Shown: positions 35,249-43,800 of the stretch, one piece after another | How positions within the stretch are numbered: position 1 is the stretch's first letter | How the letters are laid out: each line of letters starts with the position of its first letter | Assembly (NCBI GenBank): GCA_050946935.1 | Contig: JBMNVR010000002.1 | Coordinates: 62,001-126,000 of the forward strand | Reading direction: 5' to 3' | Length of the DNA: 64,000 nucleotides | Source: UQRS01 sp050946935 | GTDB taxonomy: Bacteria; Bacillota; Clostridia; Oscillospirales; Acutalibacteraceae | The notes under the pieces: model-generated | The model's input: the letters and a program-made list of their open reading frames with translations, nothing else | Told to the model about the DNA's origin: nothing | Databases searched by the model: none | Translations under genes and position numbers: made by a program

Positions 35249-36190
35249 ATGCCCGCGATGATAACCCATTACCTCGCCGCGAAGCGAAGCGCCGCGCTGC
35301 TTTCCGGACAGGGGATCGAACTGAATTTTCCCACCTATTGCTGGGGTGCACAAGGGCCGGACTTCCTCTTCTACCACAAACCGCTTGGCGGGGAGAAGAG
35401 CATCCGCAAGATCGGCCTGGCCCTGCACAAAACCGAGCCGGAGAAGATTTTTCTGGCCTTTCGAAAATATACCGAGCTGTGCAGCATCAAGGAACTGCCC
35501 TATGTGTATTCCTATTGCTATGGCTTGCTCTCCCATCTGGCTCTGGACAGCGGCGCGCACCCATTTGTCTATTATTTCCAGGACAAGCTGGGCGAACAAA
35601 GCCGCGACCCCGCGAACTTTATGCACCATAAAATCGAACACAACCTTGACGTAATTCTGCTTGAAAAGCTGGAGGGACGCCGCCTTTCCTCCTTCAAAAT
35701 ACGGGAAGCGCTGCCGTCCTGCCGCAAGGGGCTGCGCGCCGCAGCCAAGGCGGTCGGCTTTGTAGTGAACGAACTTTATCCCGACCGCCCCGTGCCGGAG
35801 AAAGAGATTTACAAAGCCTTTTGCGATTTTCGCCGGTATGAGGGGTTATTGCTGCATCATCGCCGGTTCAGCCGCGCGGTGGCGCGCAAACTGGAAGAAA
35901 AGAAAAAGCTCGGCAAGAGCCTTTCTTTCTTCATCCGGCCGGAGTCTCCGTGGGATGATTTTGATTATACCAACGCCAAAAAGATGCGCTGGTATTCGGC
36001 GGGACTGGCCGGCGGCCGGCCGTCGAGCGCCGATTTTTTTACGGTTTTTGACAAAGGTGTGGAGGATTCCGCTTATCTTGCCGGACGGTTCAAAAATTGC
36101 GCCGATCACCGACAGCCGCTGTACTTTTTAAAGGATTACCGCTTCGATAACGGTTCCAAAAAACTGGAGGTCAGGCAATGGAAAGGATAG
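35249..36190 (+). CDS. Zinc-dependent phospholipase C-like protein
   Basis: Protein of 313 residues resembling the zinc-dependent phospholipase C fold. Likely metal ligands lie in ITHYLAAK near the N-terminus, GAQGPDFLFY (Asp), YGLLSHLALDSGAHPFVYY (His, Asp, His) and HHKIEHNLDVILL. I see no signal peptide, so it is probably cytoplasmic; related Clostridial proteins are usually annotated only as hypothetical or PLC domain proteins. It overlaps luxS by 13 bases. A GC-rich hairpin (35172-35205) precedes it. The substrate is unknown and phospholipase activity is unproven. Confidence 0.75.
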   Translation: MPAMITHYLAAKRSAALLSGQGIELNFPTYCWGAQGPDFLFYHKPLGGEKSIRKIGLALHKTEPEKIFLAFRKYTELCSIKELPYVYSYCYGLLSHLALDSGAHPFVYYFQDKLGEQSRDPANFMHHKIEHNLDVILLEKLEGRRLSSFKIREALPSCRKGLRAAAKAVGFVVNELYPDRPVPEKEIYKAFCDFRRYEGLLLHHRRFSRAVARKLEEKKKLGKSLSFFIRPESPWDDFDYTNAKKMRWYSAGLAGGRPSSADFFTVFDKGVEDSAYLAGRFKNCADHRQPLYFLKDYRFDNGSKKLEVRQWKG

Positions 36191-36651
36191 CAAGTTTTTC
36201 AATCGACCACCGCCTTTTGAAAGAAGGAATCTATCTTTCCCGCAGAGACGGGGACGTCGACACCTATGATCTGCGGCTGAGAAGGCCGAATGGCGGCGAT
36301 TATCTCTCTAACCCGGCGCTTCACACGATTGAGCATCTCTTTGCAACCTATGTCCGCAACAGCCGCTTTGGGGAGCACGTCATCTACTTCGGCCCGATGG
36401 GCTGCCGTACCGGGTTTTACTTCCTCGTCCGCGGCCTGACGGGGGAGGAGGTTATCTCTCTGGTGGAGGAGGGGTTCCGGTTTGTTTCGGAATTTTCGGG
36501 GGAAATTCCCGGCGCCTCTGAACCGGAGTGCGGCAATTACCGCGAGCATGACCTTGCAGCGGCCAGATCGGACGCCGTCCGTTTTCTCGCCTGCGTTACC
36601 GGATACATACCGGAAAGGCTTTGCTATCCCGCCGCAATTGGCAGGCCATAA
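36178..36651 (+). CDS. luxS: S-ribosylhomocysteine lyase
   Basis: Iron/zinc enzyme of the activated methyl cycle, giving homocysteine and the AI-2 precursor DPD. 157 residues. Metal ligands are visible: His49 and His53 with Glu52 in HTIEH, and Cys118 in ECGNY; catalytic Cys76 lies in GPMGCRTGFY. All key residues are intact. It starts within the preceding PLC-like gene (13-base overlap), so the two are translationally linked. The nucleosidase that makes its substrate is not in the window. Confidence 0.98.
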   Translation: MERIASFSIDHRLLKEGIYLSRRDGDVDTYDLRLRRPNGGDYLSNPALHTIEHLFATYVRNSRFGEHVIYFGPMGCRTGFYFLVRGLTGEEVISLVEEGFRFVSEFSGEIPGASEPECGNYREHDLAAARSDAVRFLACVTGYIPERLCYPAAIGRP

Positions 36652-36705
36652 CCGGAAATCATACCCCCTATCTGTAAGAAAAATGTATAATCATGCATAT
36701 ATGCC

Positions 36706-36734
36706 TTGAAATAGCGGCCTGAAAATGCTATACT
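36706..36734 (+). promoter_or_regulatory. Promoter of the branched-chain aminotransferase gene
   Basis: TTGAAA (36706-36711) and TATACT (36729-36734) are separated by 17 bases, about 70 bases before the start codon. Confidence 0.8.
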
Positions 36735-36805
36735 TACAAACAAAATCAGGAAAATTTTACTTTTCCGACGCTTTCGCCGGGAAGGATTTTAAGGAGAGAA
36801 TGAAT

Positions 36806-37873
36806 ATGGAAATCAAAGTGGAACGCAGAGCAGTGCTGAAGGAAAAGCCGGCCAAGGGCACTCCCCTCGGCTTTGGCTCGATCTTTACCGACCATATGTT
36901 TATCATGAATTATGATGATGGCGAGGGCTGGCATGACCCCCGCATCGTCCCTTACGGCCCGGTGGAGTTGGATCCGGCGGCCATGTGCCTTCACTACGGG
37001 CAGGAGGTTTTCGAGGGAATGAAGGCCTACCGCGCCGACGACGGTCGCGTGCTGCTTTTCCGCCCGGACCGGAACATGGCTCGCCTTAACTCCTCCAACG
37101 ACCGGCTCTGCATTCCTCCGATCGATGAGGCGTTCGCGGTGGAGGCGATCAAAAAACTGGTAGAGATTGAAAAGGACTGGATTCCAGAGGAAAAGGATTC
37201 CTCTCTGTACATCCGGCCGTTCATTTTTGCGGTTGATCCTAAGCTGGGCGTTCATCCCGCCCACCATTTGCTTTTCATGGTCATTGTCTCTCCGGTAGGG
37301 GCTTACTACCCGCAGGGCATTGATCCCGTCAATATTTACGTGGAAAACGAGTATGTTCGTGCCGTCCGCGGCGGTATGGGCTATGTCAAGACGGCCGGCA
37401 ACTACGCCGCTTCTCTGAAAGCGCAGGCCGAGGCGGAGAAAATCAACTATACCCAGGTGCTCTGGCTGGATGGCGTCGAGCGCAAGTATATTGAAGAGGT
37501 CGGCACCATGAACGTTTTCTTCAAAATCGACGGGGAGATTATTACCCCCTCACTCGACGGATCGACCCTGCCCGGCGTCACCCGGATGTCTTCAATCGAG
37601 CTGCTTCGTTCCTGGGGTCTCAAGGTGACCGAGCGCAAGCTGTCGATCGATGAGGTGGTTGCGGCCGCCAAATCCGGCAAGCTGGAAGAAGCATTCGGCA
37701 CGGGTACCGCCGCAGTCATCTCTCCGATCGGCGAGTTGCGCTACGGAGACTGCAACATGGTAATCAACAACGGTAAAATCGGCGAGATTGCGCAGAAACT
37801 GTACGATCAGCTTACCGGTATCCAGTGGGGTCGCCTGCCCGATACCTTCGGTTGGACGGTTGAGGTTCGGTAA
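36806..37873 (+). CDS. ilvE: Branched-chain amino acid aminotransferase
   Basis: Fold-type IV PLP enzyme that transaminates Leu, Ile and Val and their keto acids. 355 residues, the longer BCAT2-like type. Motifs: LHYGQEVFEGMKAYR, RPDRNMARLN, the PLP-lysine region with Lys195 (GYVKTAGNYAAS), EEVGTMNVFFKID and SLDGSTLPGVTR. The start at 36806 has AAGGAGA 8 bases upstream; the ATG at 36800 is too close. It is a single-gene unit behind its own promoter. Confidence 0.96.
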   Translation: MEIKVERRAVLKEKPAKGTPLGFGSIFTDHMFIMNYDDGEGWHDPRIVPYGPVELDPAAMCLHYGQEVFEGMKAYRADDGRVLLFRPDRNMARLNSSNDRLCIPPIDEAFAVEAIKKLVEIEKDWIPEEKDSSLYIRPFIFAVDPKLGVHPAHHLLFMVIVSPVGAYYPQGIDPVNIYVENEYVRAVRGGMGYVKTAGNYAASLKAQAEAEKINYTQVLWLDGVERKYIEEVGTMNVFFKIDGEIITPSLDGSTLPGVTRMSSIELLRSWGLKVTERKLSIDEVVAAAKSGKLEEAFGTGTAAVISPIGELRYGDCNMVINNGKIGEIAQKLYDQLTGIQWGRLPDTFGWTVEVR

Positions 37874-38120
37874 ATTACCGTTTGGTCGGAGATTATAAAA
37901 AGCAGCCGTCTATCTTAGAAGCAAAAACACGGTGGATATTTGGCATTCAAATTCCGTTTTATTATTGCGGCGCAATCGGGGCGGGTTTCCGCTCCGATTT
38001 TGTCTGCCAACGGGAAAGAATATCCCTCCGCGCTCGGTTTTATGCCGGTGCAGCACACATCGCCTGCTTTTTCACAAGATATAAGCCGGAATTTACCATA
38101 TGCTGTTTTTCGTGTTTTTG

Positions 38121-38150
38121 TTGAAAACGCGGCGGCCCCTGTGGTATACT
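38121..38150 (+). promoter_or_regulatory. Promoter of nfnAB
   Basis: TTGAAA (38121-38126) and TATACT (38145-38150) are separated by 18 bases. Transcription would start near 38157, leaving a leader of about 200 bases. Confidence 0.75.
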
Positions 38151-38162
38151 GTACCGGACTTG

Positions 38163-38179
38163 TAACGTCGCATAACGTC
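38163..38179 (+). repeat. Direct repeat TAACGTC-GCA-TAACGTC at the predicted transcription start
   Basis: Two identical 7-base units lie 10 bases apart, one helical turn, just downstream of the predicted start point. The flanks CGGAC (38155-38159) and GTCCG (38177-38181) could also pair in RNA. It is a candidate repressor site or 5' stem. Confidence 0.4.
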
Positions 38180-38360
38180 CGTGCTTCGGGTGTTTCCGGT
38201 GCGCATCAAACCAAGCAGAATCCGATAAATCCTGCAAAAGAAAGCGTGTGCCTTTTATTTTTCACACACCTTTTCTTCTTATCACACACGGCAAATTACG
38301 CGAATTGCCACTGGCCTTTGGGGAGAATACCCGGGTCGCAAGGAAAGGATGATTATAAGA

Positions 38361-39209
38361 ATGTATAAAATCCTGCGCAAAAAGGAACTGAATCCAACCG
38401 TCACCCTGATGGAGATAGACGCTCCCCTGATCGCCGCAAAGGCGCAGCCGGGGCAGTTCATCATCCTCCGCGTCGATGAGGAGGGGGAGCGGATCCCGCT
38501 GACCGTAGCCGACTATGACCGGGCAAAAGGGTCGGTGACCATTATATTCCAGATTGTCGGCGCCACAACCGAAAAACTGAACCATCTGAACGAAGGGGAA
38601 TATATTCAGGATTTTGTCGGCCCGCTTGGTACACCGACCCATACCGATGGCCTGAAAAAAGTGGCGGTCGTTGGCGGCGGCGTCGGCTGTGCTATCGCCT
38701 ATCCGGTTGCCAAAAAGCTGCATGAGCTTGGCTGCACCGTGCACTCGGTTGTCGGTTTCCGGAACAAGGACCTTGTGATTCTGGAGGAAGAATTCTCCGC
38801 CGTCAGCGACCGGCTGGTCATGATGACCGACGACGGCAGTCACGGGCAAAAGGGATTGGTCACCGACGCTTTAAAAATGCTGATCGAAGAGGGGAACACC
38901 TATGACCAGGTGATCGTTATCGGTCCGTTGATCATGATGAAATTCGTTTGCGCGTTGACCAAAACATACGGGATTAAAACGGTCGTTTCGATGAACCCGA
39001 TTATGATCGACGGTACCGGCATGTGCGGCGGCTGCCGCCTCACCGTGGGGGGAGAGACCAAGTTTGCCTGCGTAGACGGGCCGGATTTTGACGGTCATCT
39101 GGTCGATTTTGACGAGGCGATGCAGCGTTCCTCCATGTATCGCGGCTTTGAGCGTCACGCGCACGAAGAAACCTGCAATTTGTTTAAGGAGGCAAACGGA
39201 AATGCCTAA
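38361..39209 (+). CDS. nfnA: NADH-dependent ferredoxin:NADP+ oxidoreductase, small subunit
   Basis: FAD- and [2Fe-2S]-containing subunit of the electron-bifurcating transhydrogenase NfnAB, related to PyrK. 282 residues. Motifs: PGQFIILRVDEEGERIPLTVAD (flavin binding), VAVVGGGVGCAIAYPVAK (nucleotide binding), and the iron-sulfur cysteines in DGTGMCGGCRLTVGG and FACVDGPDFDGH. The ATG follows GGAAAGGATG. It overlaps nfnB by 8 bases, and this order defines the complex. The alternative, a sulfide dehydrogenase subunit, is the same family. Confidence 0.93.
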   Translation: MYKILRKKELNPTVTLMEIDAPLIAAKAQPGQFIILRVDEEGERIPLTVADYDRAKGSVTIIFQIVGATTEKLNHLNEGEYIQDFVGPLGTPTHTDGLKKVAVVGGGVGCAIAYPVAKKLHELGCTVHSVVGFRNKDLVILEEEFSAVSDRLVMMTDDGSHGQKGLVTDALKMLIEEGNTYDQVIVIGPLIMMKFVCALTKTYGIKTVVSMNPIMIDGTGMCGGCRLTVGGETKFACVDGPDFDGHLVDFDEAMQRSSMYRGFERHAHEETCNLFKEANGNA

Positions 39210-40587
39210 CATGTCTTTGAAAAAGAACGCAATGCCCTCTCAGGACCCAAACGCCCGCAACAAGAATTTCAAAGAGGTTGCGCTCGGATATACGGAAGAA
39301 CAGGCGATAGATGAAGCCACTCGCTGCCTGCACTGCAAGCATAAGCCGTGTGTTTCCGGCTGTCCGGTGCAGATTCACATCCCGGATTTCATCGCGGCCG
39401 TGGCCGAAGGCGCTTTCGAGAAAGCTTACCAAATCATTTCAGAATCGAGTAGTCTCCCGGCCGTTTGCGGCCGCGTCTGCCCACAGGAAAGCCAGTGCGA
39501 ACAAAAATGCGTTCGCGGCATTAAGGGTGAGCCGGTCGCCATCGGCCGGTTGGAGCGGTTTGTTGCCGATTATCACAACACCCATTGTACTGAACTGCCC
39601 GAAAAACCGGCCTCAAACGGCCACAAGGTCGCCGTGGTCGGATCCGGCCCCTCCGGCCTGACCTGCGCCGGCGACCTGGCCCGTATGGGTTACGCCGTCA
39701 CGGTTTTCGAGGCGCTGCACACCCCCGGCGGCGTGCTGGTTTACGGCATTCCGGAATTCCGCCTTCCCAAAACGATCGTGGGGAAAGAGATTGACGGCCT
39801 GCGCGCTTTGGGCGTGGATATTGAAACGAACACGGTCATCGGCAAAACCCTCTCGGTCGACGAGCTGTTTGACCGCGGGTTTGAGGCGGTCTTTATCGGT
39901 TCCGGTGCCGGACTGCCCAGGTTTATGCGCATCCCGGGAGAAAACTTGAACGGCGTATACTCGGCCAACGAATTTTTGACCCGCGTGAATTTGATGAAAG
40001 CCTATCGCGAAGGGAGCGACACCCCGATTCTCCACGCCCGCAAGGTAGCGGTAGTCGGAGGCGGCAACGTCGCGATGGACGCCGCCAGGTCGGCCAAGCG
40101 CCTCGGCGCGGAGGAGGTCTACATTGTCTATCGCCGATCAGAGGAGGAGCTGCCCGCCCGCGCGGAGGAGGTTGAGCACGCCAAAGAAGAGGGAATCATC
40201 TTCAAGCTGCTGACCAACCCGGTGGAAATTCTGCCGGACGAGCATAATCAGGTTGGCGGAATGAAGTGCGTCGAGATGCAACTGGGCGAACCGGATGATT
40301 CCGGCCGCCGCCGTCCCGTCGTCAAAGCGGGATCGGAGTTTGTTATGAACGTGGATTGCGTCATCATGTCGATCGGAACCTCTCCCAACCCGCTGATTAA
40401 ATCGACCACCAAGGGGTTGGAGACTCAAAAGTGGGGCGGCATTATTGCAGATGAGCACGGCCTGACCTCGCGTGAGGGGGTCTATGCCGGCGGCGACGCT
40501 GTAACCGGTGCCGCGACGGTTATTCTTGCCATGGGGGCAGGGAAGACCGCCGCTGCCGCGATAGATGAATATATCCGGAACAAATAA
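39202..40587 (+). CDS. nfnB: NADH-dependent ferredoxin:NADP+ oxidoreductase, large subunit
   Basis: Flavin subunit with two [4Fe-4S] clusters, 461 residues, homologous to the small subunit of glutamate synthase. The N-terminal cluster domain has CLHCKHKPCVSGCPVQIHIP, then CGRVCPQESQCEQKC. Two dinucleotide folds follow, VAVVGSGPSGLTCAGDLA and VAVVGGGNVAMDAARSAKRLG, and a late GGDAVTGAATVILAMGAGK. With NfnA it couples NADPH, NADH and ferredoxin redox state. The ATG at 39202 follows AAGGAGG by 9 bases. Confidence 0.95.
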   Translation: MPNMSLKKNAMPSQDPNARNKNFKEVALGYTEEQAIDEATRCLHCKHKPCVSGCPVQIHIPDFIAAVAEGAFEKAYQIISESSSLPAVCGRVCPQESQCEQKCVRGIKGEPVAIGRLERFVADYHNTHCTELPEKPASNGHKVAVVGSGPSGLTCAGDLARMGYAVTVFEALHTPGGVLVYGIPEFRLPKTIVGKEIDGLRALGVDIETNTVIGKTLSVDELFDRGFEAVFIGSGAGLPRFMRIPGENLNGVYSANEFLTRVNLMKAYREGSDTPILHARKVAVVGGGNVAMDAARSAKRLGAEEVYIVYRRSEEELPARAEEVEHAKEEGIIFKLLTNPVEILPDEHNQVGGMKCVEMQLGEPDDSGRRRPVVKAGSEFVMNVDCVIMSIGTSPNPLIKSTTKGLETQKWGGIIADEHGLTSREGVYAGGDAVTGAATVILAMGAGKTAAAAIDEYIRNK

Positions 40588-40599
40588 ACAGCTTTCCCG

Positions 40600-40637
40600 T
40601 ACCCGCCCAGCTAAAAGCAGCCGGGCGGGTATTTTTT
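40600..40637 (+). terminator. Intrinsic terminator of nfnAB
   Basis: TACCCGCCC (40600-40608) pairs with GGGCGGGTA (40623-40631), followed by TTTTTT. Confidence 0.92.
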
Positions 40638-40666
40638 ATTGCGCCGCGATAAAAACGGGATTTCAA

Positions 40667-40708
40667 TGTCTCCCACTCGCCATGCTTTCGCATGGCAACC
40701 AGGAGACA
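40667..40708 (+). other. Compound hairpin in the convergent gap
   Basis: The outer stem TGTCTCC (40667-40673) pairs with GGAGACA (40702-40708); the inner stem GCCATGC-TTTC-GCATGGC spans 40679-40696. It lies between two terminators and may be the 5' part of a small RNA. No clear promoter was found. Confidence 0.45.
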
Positions 40709-40721
40709 CAGCAACAAAAAA

Positions 40722-40773
40722 TATCCGCCGCAGGGGAGTTCTTTTATTCAGCCTCTGTTGGCGGGTATTTTTT
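40722..40773 (+). terminator. Second intrinsic terminator in the gap
   Basis: TATCCGCCGCAGGGG pairs with CCTCTGTTGGCGGGTA (one bulged T, a few G-U pairs), followed by TTTTTT at 40768-40773. Its end GGCGGGTATTTTTT matches the end of the first terminator at 40600-40637. Confidence 0.75.
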
Positions 40774-40785
40774 CATTAAAGACAC

Positions 40786-40829
40786 CAAAAAAACCGGCTT
40801 TTCCGATAACAATCGGAAAAGCCGGTTTT
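40786..40829. terminator. Bidirectional terminator between nfnB and the GH97 gene
   Basis: AAAACCGGCTTTTCCGAT and its exact complement (40790-40807 with 40812-40829) form an 18-base-pair stem with loop AACA. The A-run at 40786-40793 gives the U-tract for the minus-strand glycosidase gene. Confidence 0.9.
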
Positions 40830-40860
40830 ATGCATATACCTTGTTTTCAGCGCAGGAGGT

Positions 40861-43800
40861 TTACTCGGCAAGGATCCAGCCGGCGTTGCCCATCGAAGCA
40901 TTGTCGCAGGTAATGCCATCTCCCGCGTCGCCAAAGACGATGCGAATGGTCGTCGCCCCCTCCGGCACCTCGACATTGATCAGTTCAAAGCCGTCGGGCG
41001 TCAGCTTGGCGGACGTATAGACCGCCGTCTCGCTTTCATCAAAATAGATCGTGCAGGTGATCGAGGCTTTGTATCCGTCGTTGATATTCTCTTTCACCAC
41101 ATCATCCACGCCGACCACACCGATAAAGGCAGTCGCGCCAGTGGGAATGTTGTAGACGAACTCTCCAACCGCGTTGGTTGAAATGCCGTGCGCGTACTGG
41201 ATGCCGGCGATGGAGATAACGCCACCCTTGGTATTCGTGTCCACGCTGGCGGGATCGCCGCTCCATCCGGTTGTGGCCTTCACATAATCAGTGCCGAGGA
41301 ATACATCCGGCGTATTCTCCGCCTCTTCCACATTCACGTCAAGAGAGTAGGTGACCGGGTCTCCGCCATTCTCCGGCACGCCCAGCACCTTGAGCGTGCA
41401 GGATTTGGTCAACTGCAGCTTGCCGGTGTATTCGGTCGAATCGGTTGTCGGATCGCTTCCGTCAGTGGTATAATACAGCTTGCCGTTAAAGTTCGCGCGC
41501 AGAGTAACCGTGGTAAAACCGGTTTTCTCCTCCACGACCGACTGGATCTCATCCGCTGTCTTGTTTCCGAGAATCCAGCCGGCATTGCCCATCGAGACGT
41601 TGTCGCAGGTGATGCCGTTGCCGCCGTCGCCGATGTAAAGCTTGATCTGCTTTGCACCCTCGGGCACGTCGGCCACAATGTTGTAGGCGTCACCCATGCG
41701 GAAGACGGGGGTAGTCAGCACGTCCGCACCATCAAAGGAAACCGTCAGGGTAGAGGAGGCCTGTGCGGCATCCTTTATATTGTCGTAGACACGGTCGTCG
41801 ATACCGATCACGCCGACAAACTGGGTAGCGCCCTCCGGTATATCATAGATAAGATAACCGGTGGCGTTCATGCCGAAGCCGTGCGCGTAGGTAGTGCTGC
41901 CGGTTACGTTTACGTTGCCTTCGCTGTCGTAAACGGCCTGCCCGCCGAGCGAAATGGTATCGCCGCTCAGGTTTTTATCAATCTTGATACTGCCCCAATC
42001 GGTATCACCATCTACATAATCGCCTCCAAGCCAGAGATCGGGGGTCGGGAGGCTTGCAGTGTTCACAAAAATATTGTAATCATAATATGCCGGTTCCCCG
42101 CCGTCTTTGGGAAGGGAAACAAGCTTCAAAACGCCGGTTTTTTCGAAGGTGATCGGGCCGTCTACCTTGGTTCCGGTTCCGGTGGTTAGCCAGGCCTTCT
42201 CACCCGAGACGATGCGGCTGCGCAGCGCCACAACATCAGAGACCGAGAGGATCGCATCGCTGTCATCCACATTGCCGATACGCAGTTCTTCTTCAGTCGG
42301 GTTGCCGCTGACAATCACCGAACGCAGGGCGACAACGTCCGAAACGGTGTTGTTTTTGTCGCCATCCAGATCGCCGAGCAGAACGCGGTCGACCTCCGGC
42401 ACGGTGCCGTCGGTGGTGTAGTAGATATCACTGTCCACATTACAGGTCAGGCTTACTGTGGTGGACGCTTCGTTATATTCAATGTCAGCATAGACCAGAT
42501 TCTCTCCAAGCAGGTTGAAGCTGTGAGAGAATGTGGTTCCCACGCCGTCGCCGCTGACAATGGCGGCGTTTACCTTGCAGCTTTCGTTGAGCTGTACCGG
42601 CTCGGTGTAGGTCACGGCCGTCTCGCTGGTTGCGGGGTCGCTGCCGTCGGTCGTATATTTGATTACACTGTCGCTCGAAACAGCAGACATCTCCAGCGGC
42701 TGACCAAAGAGAATCTCACCGCCGTACTGGCTGAGGCTCAGTTTGGAGAAACGGGCGGCAAAGCCGGTGCCGGAGGTCATGCCGGCAAAGGTCAGGACAT
42801 CGGCGGAGGTGACGGTCTTCACCGTGCAGGTCTTACCGCCGTCGGCGTTATCCTGCCAGATTTCCGCGGTATAGCTGCCGTCAGCGGGCAGGAAATCGGA
42901 CAGATTCACGGTAACGTCGGTTTCCGCGTTCAGAATGCCGCCGAGGAACCATGTGCCGTTGCTCTCCTTCGCATAGACCGCGGCTTCCCCAATTTTGCTG
43001 GAGGGGAGCACCTTGGTGCTGTCCCAGACGGTCGGGACAGATTTGATGAATTCCACCGCTTCATTGCTCAGGATGTCGGTGGGGGAGGTGGCGATAACAT
43101 TCAGCGGGGAGTCAATACAGATCAGCGAAGCAATCTGCATCGCGGTATTACAGGCCGGCGTCCAGTCGCCGTGGCCGCTCAAATACCTTGTGAAAAGCTG
43201 ACGTGTCAGCCACGCCGCCTGGGTGGTATAATTGGTGTTGCTGGAGGCGCCGATGTTTTCAAGGCCGCGGATAGCCTCTCGCGACAGCTCGTTGGGATAG
43301 GTCGCATCAAGACCGGCCGGTTTATTACAGCCGTGGAAATTGATAATCAGATTCCGCTCTGCTGCCATTTTTAAAATAGCCTCTTGCAAAGCGGTGTTGT
43401 TTTTGCTGGCGCGGTCGGTGCTGGCCTCGCTCCACCAGAAGTCGATTTTGCCGCCGTAAAGGTGGTTTTCCTTCAGAAAATCGAGGTAGGCCTCCGCTTC
43501 GGACAGGTTGGTCATCTTAAAACCTCTTCCGTTTGTGGACACCTGTGCCCAGAGCAGTTGCTTGACGTTCAGGCTGTCGCCGAACTGACCAAGCTTGTTC
43601 AGCTCAGTTTCATAATTTTCCCAAGCGGTGTATCCTTCATCGATCACATTGTATTCGAACCCAAGCCGGGCGGAATTCTCCGTATAAGTATACATTGCAT
43701 CCGAGGTCTGGAGGCTGCTGCCGTAATCGGTCAGCCAGGACCAGGCGGATCTGCCCGGTTCAATCCAGGAGGTATCGGCATAAAGTTCTTCATCCGGCGC

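Larger units (their letters stand above)
37874..38360 (+). other. 487-base intergenic region with the NfnAB promoter and leader
   Basis: No convincing gene. An open frame at 37940-38368 has no ribosome site or family resemblance. The region contains the NfnAB promoter at 38121-38150, a direct repeat at 38163-38179, and about 200 bases of leader. A weak GTGTG/CACAC hairpin followed by T-rich sequence lies near 38245-38280. I recognise no known riboswitch class. Confidence 0.5.

Noticed and set aside
37940..38368. Open frame of 142 codons in the gap before nfnA
   Set aside because: It runs through the nfnAB promoter and ribosome site, has low-complexity unrelated sequence and no start signal.
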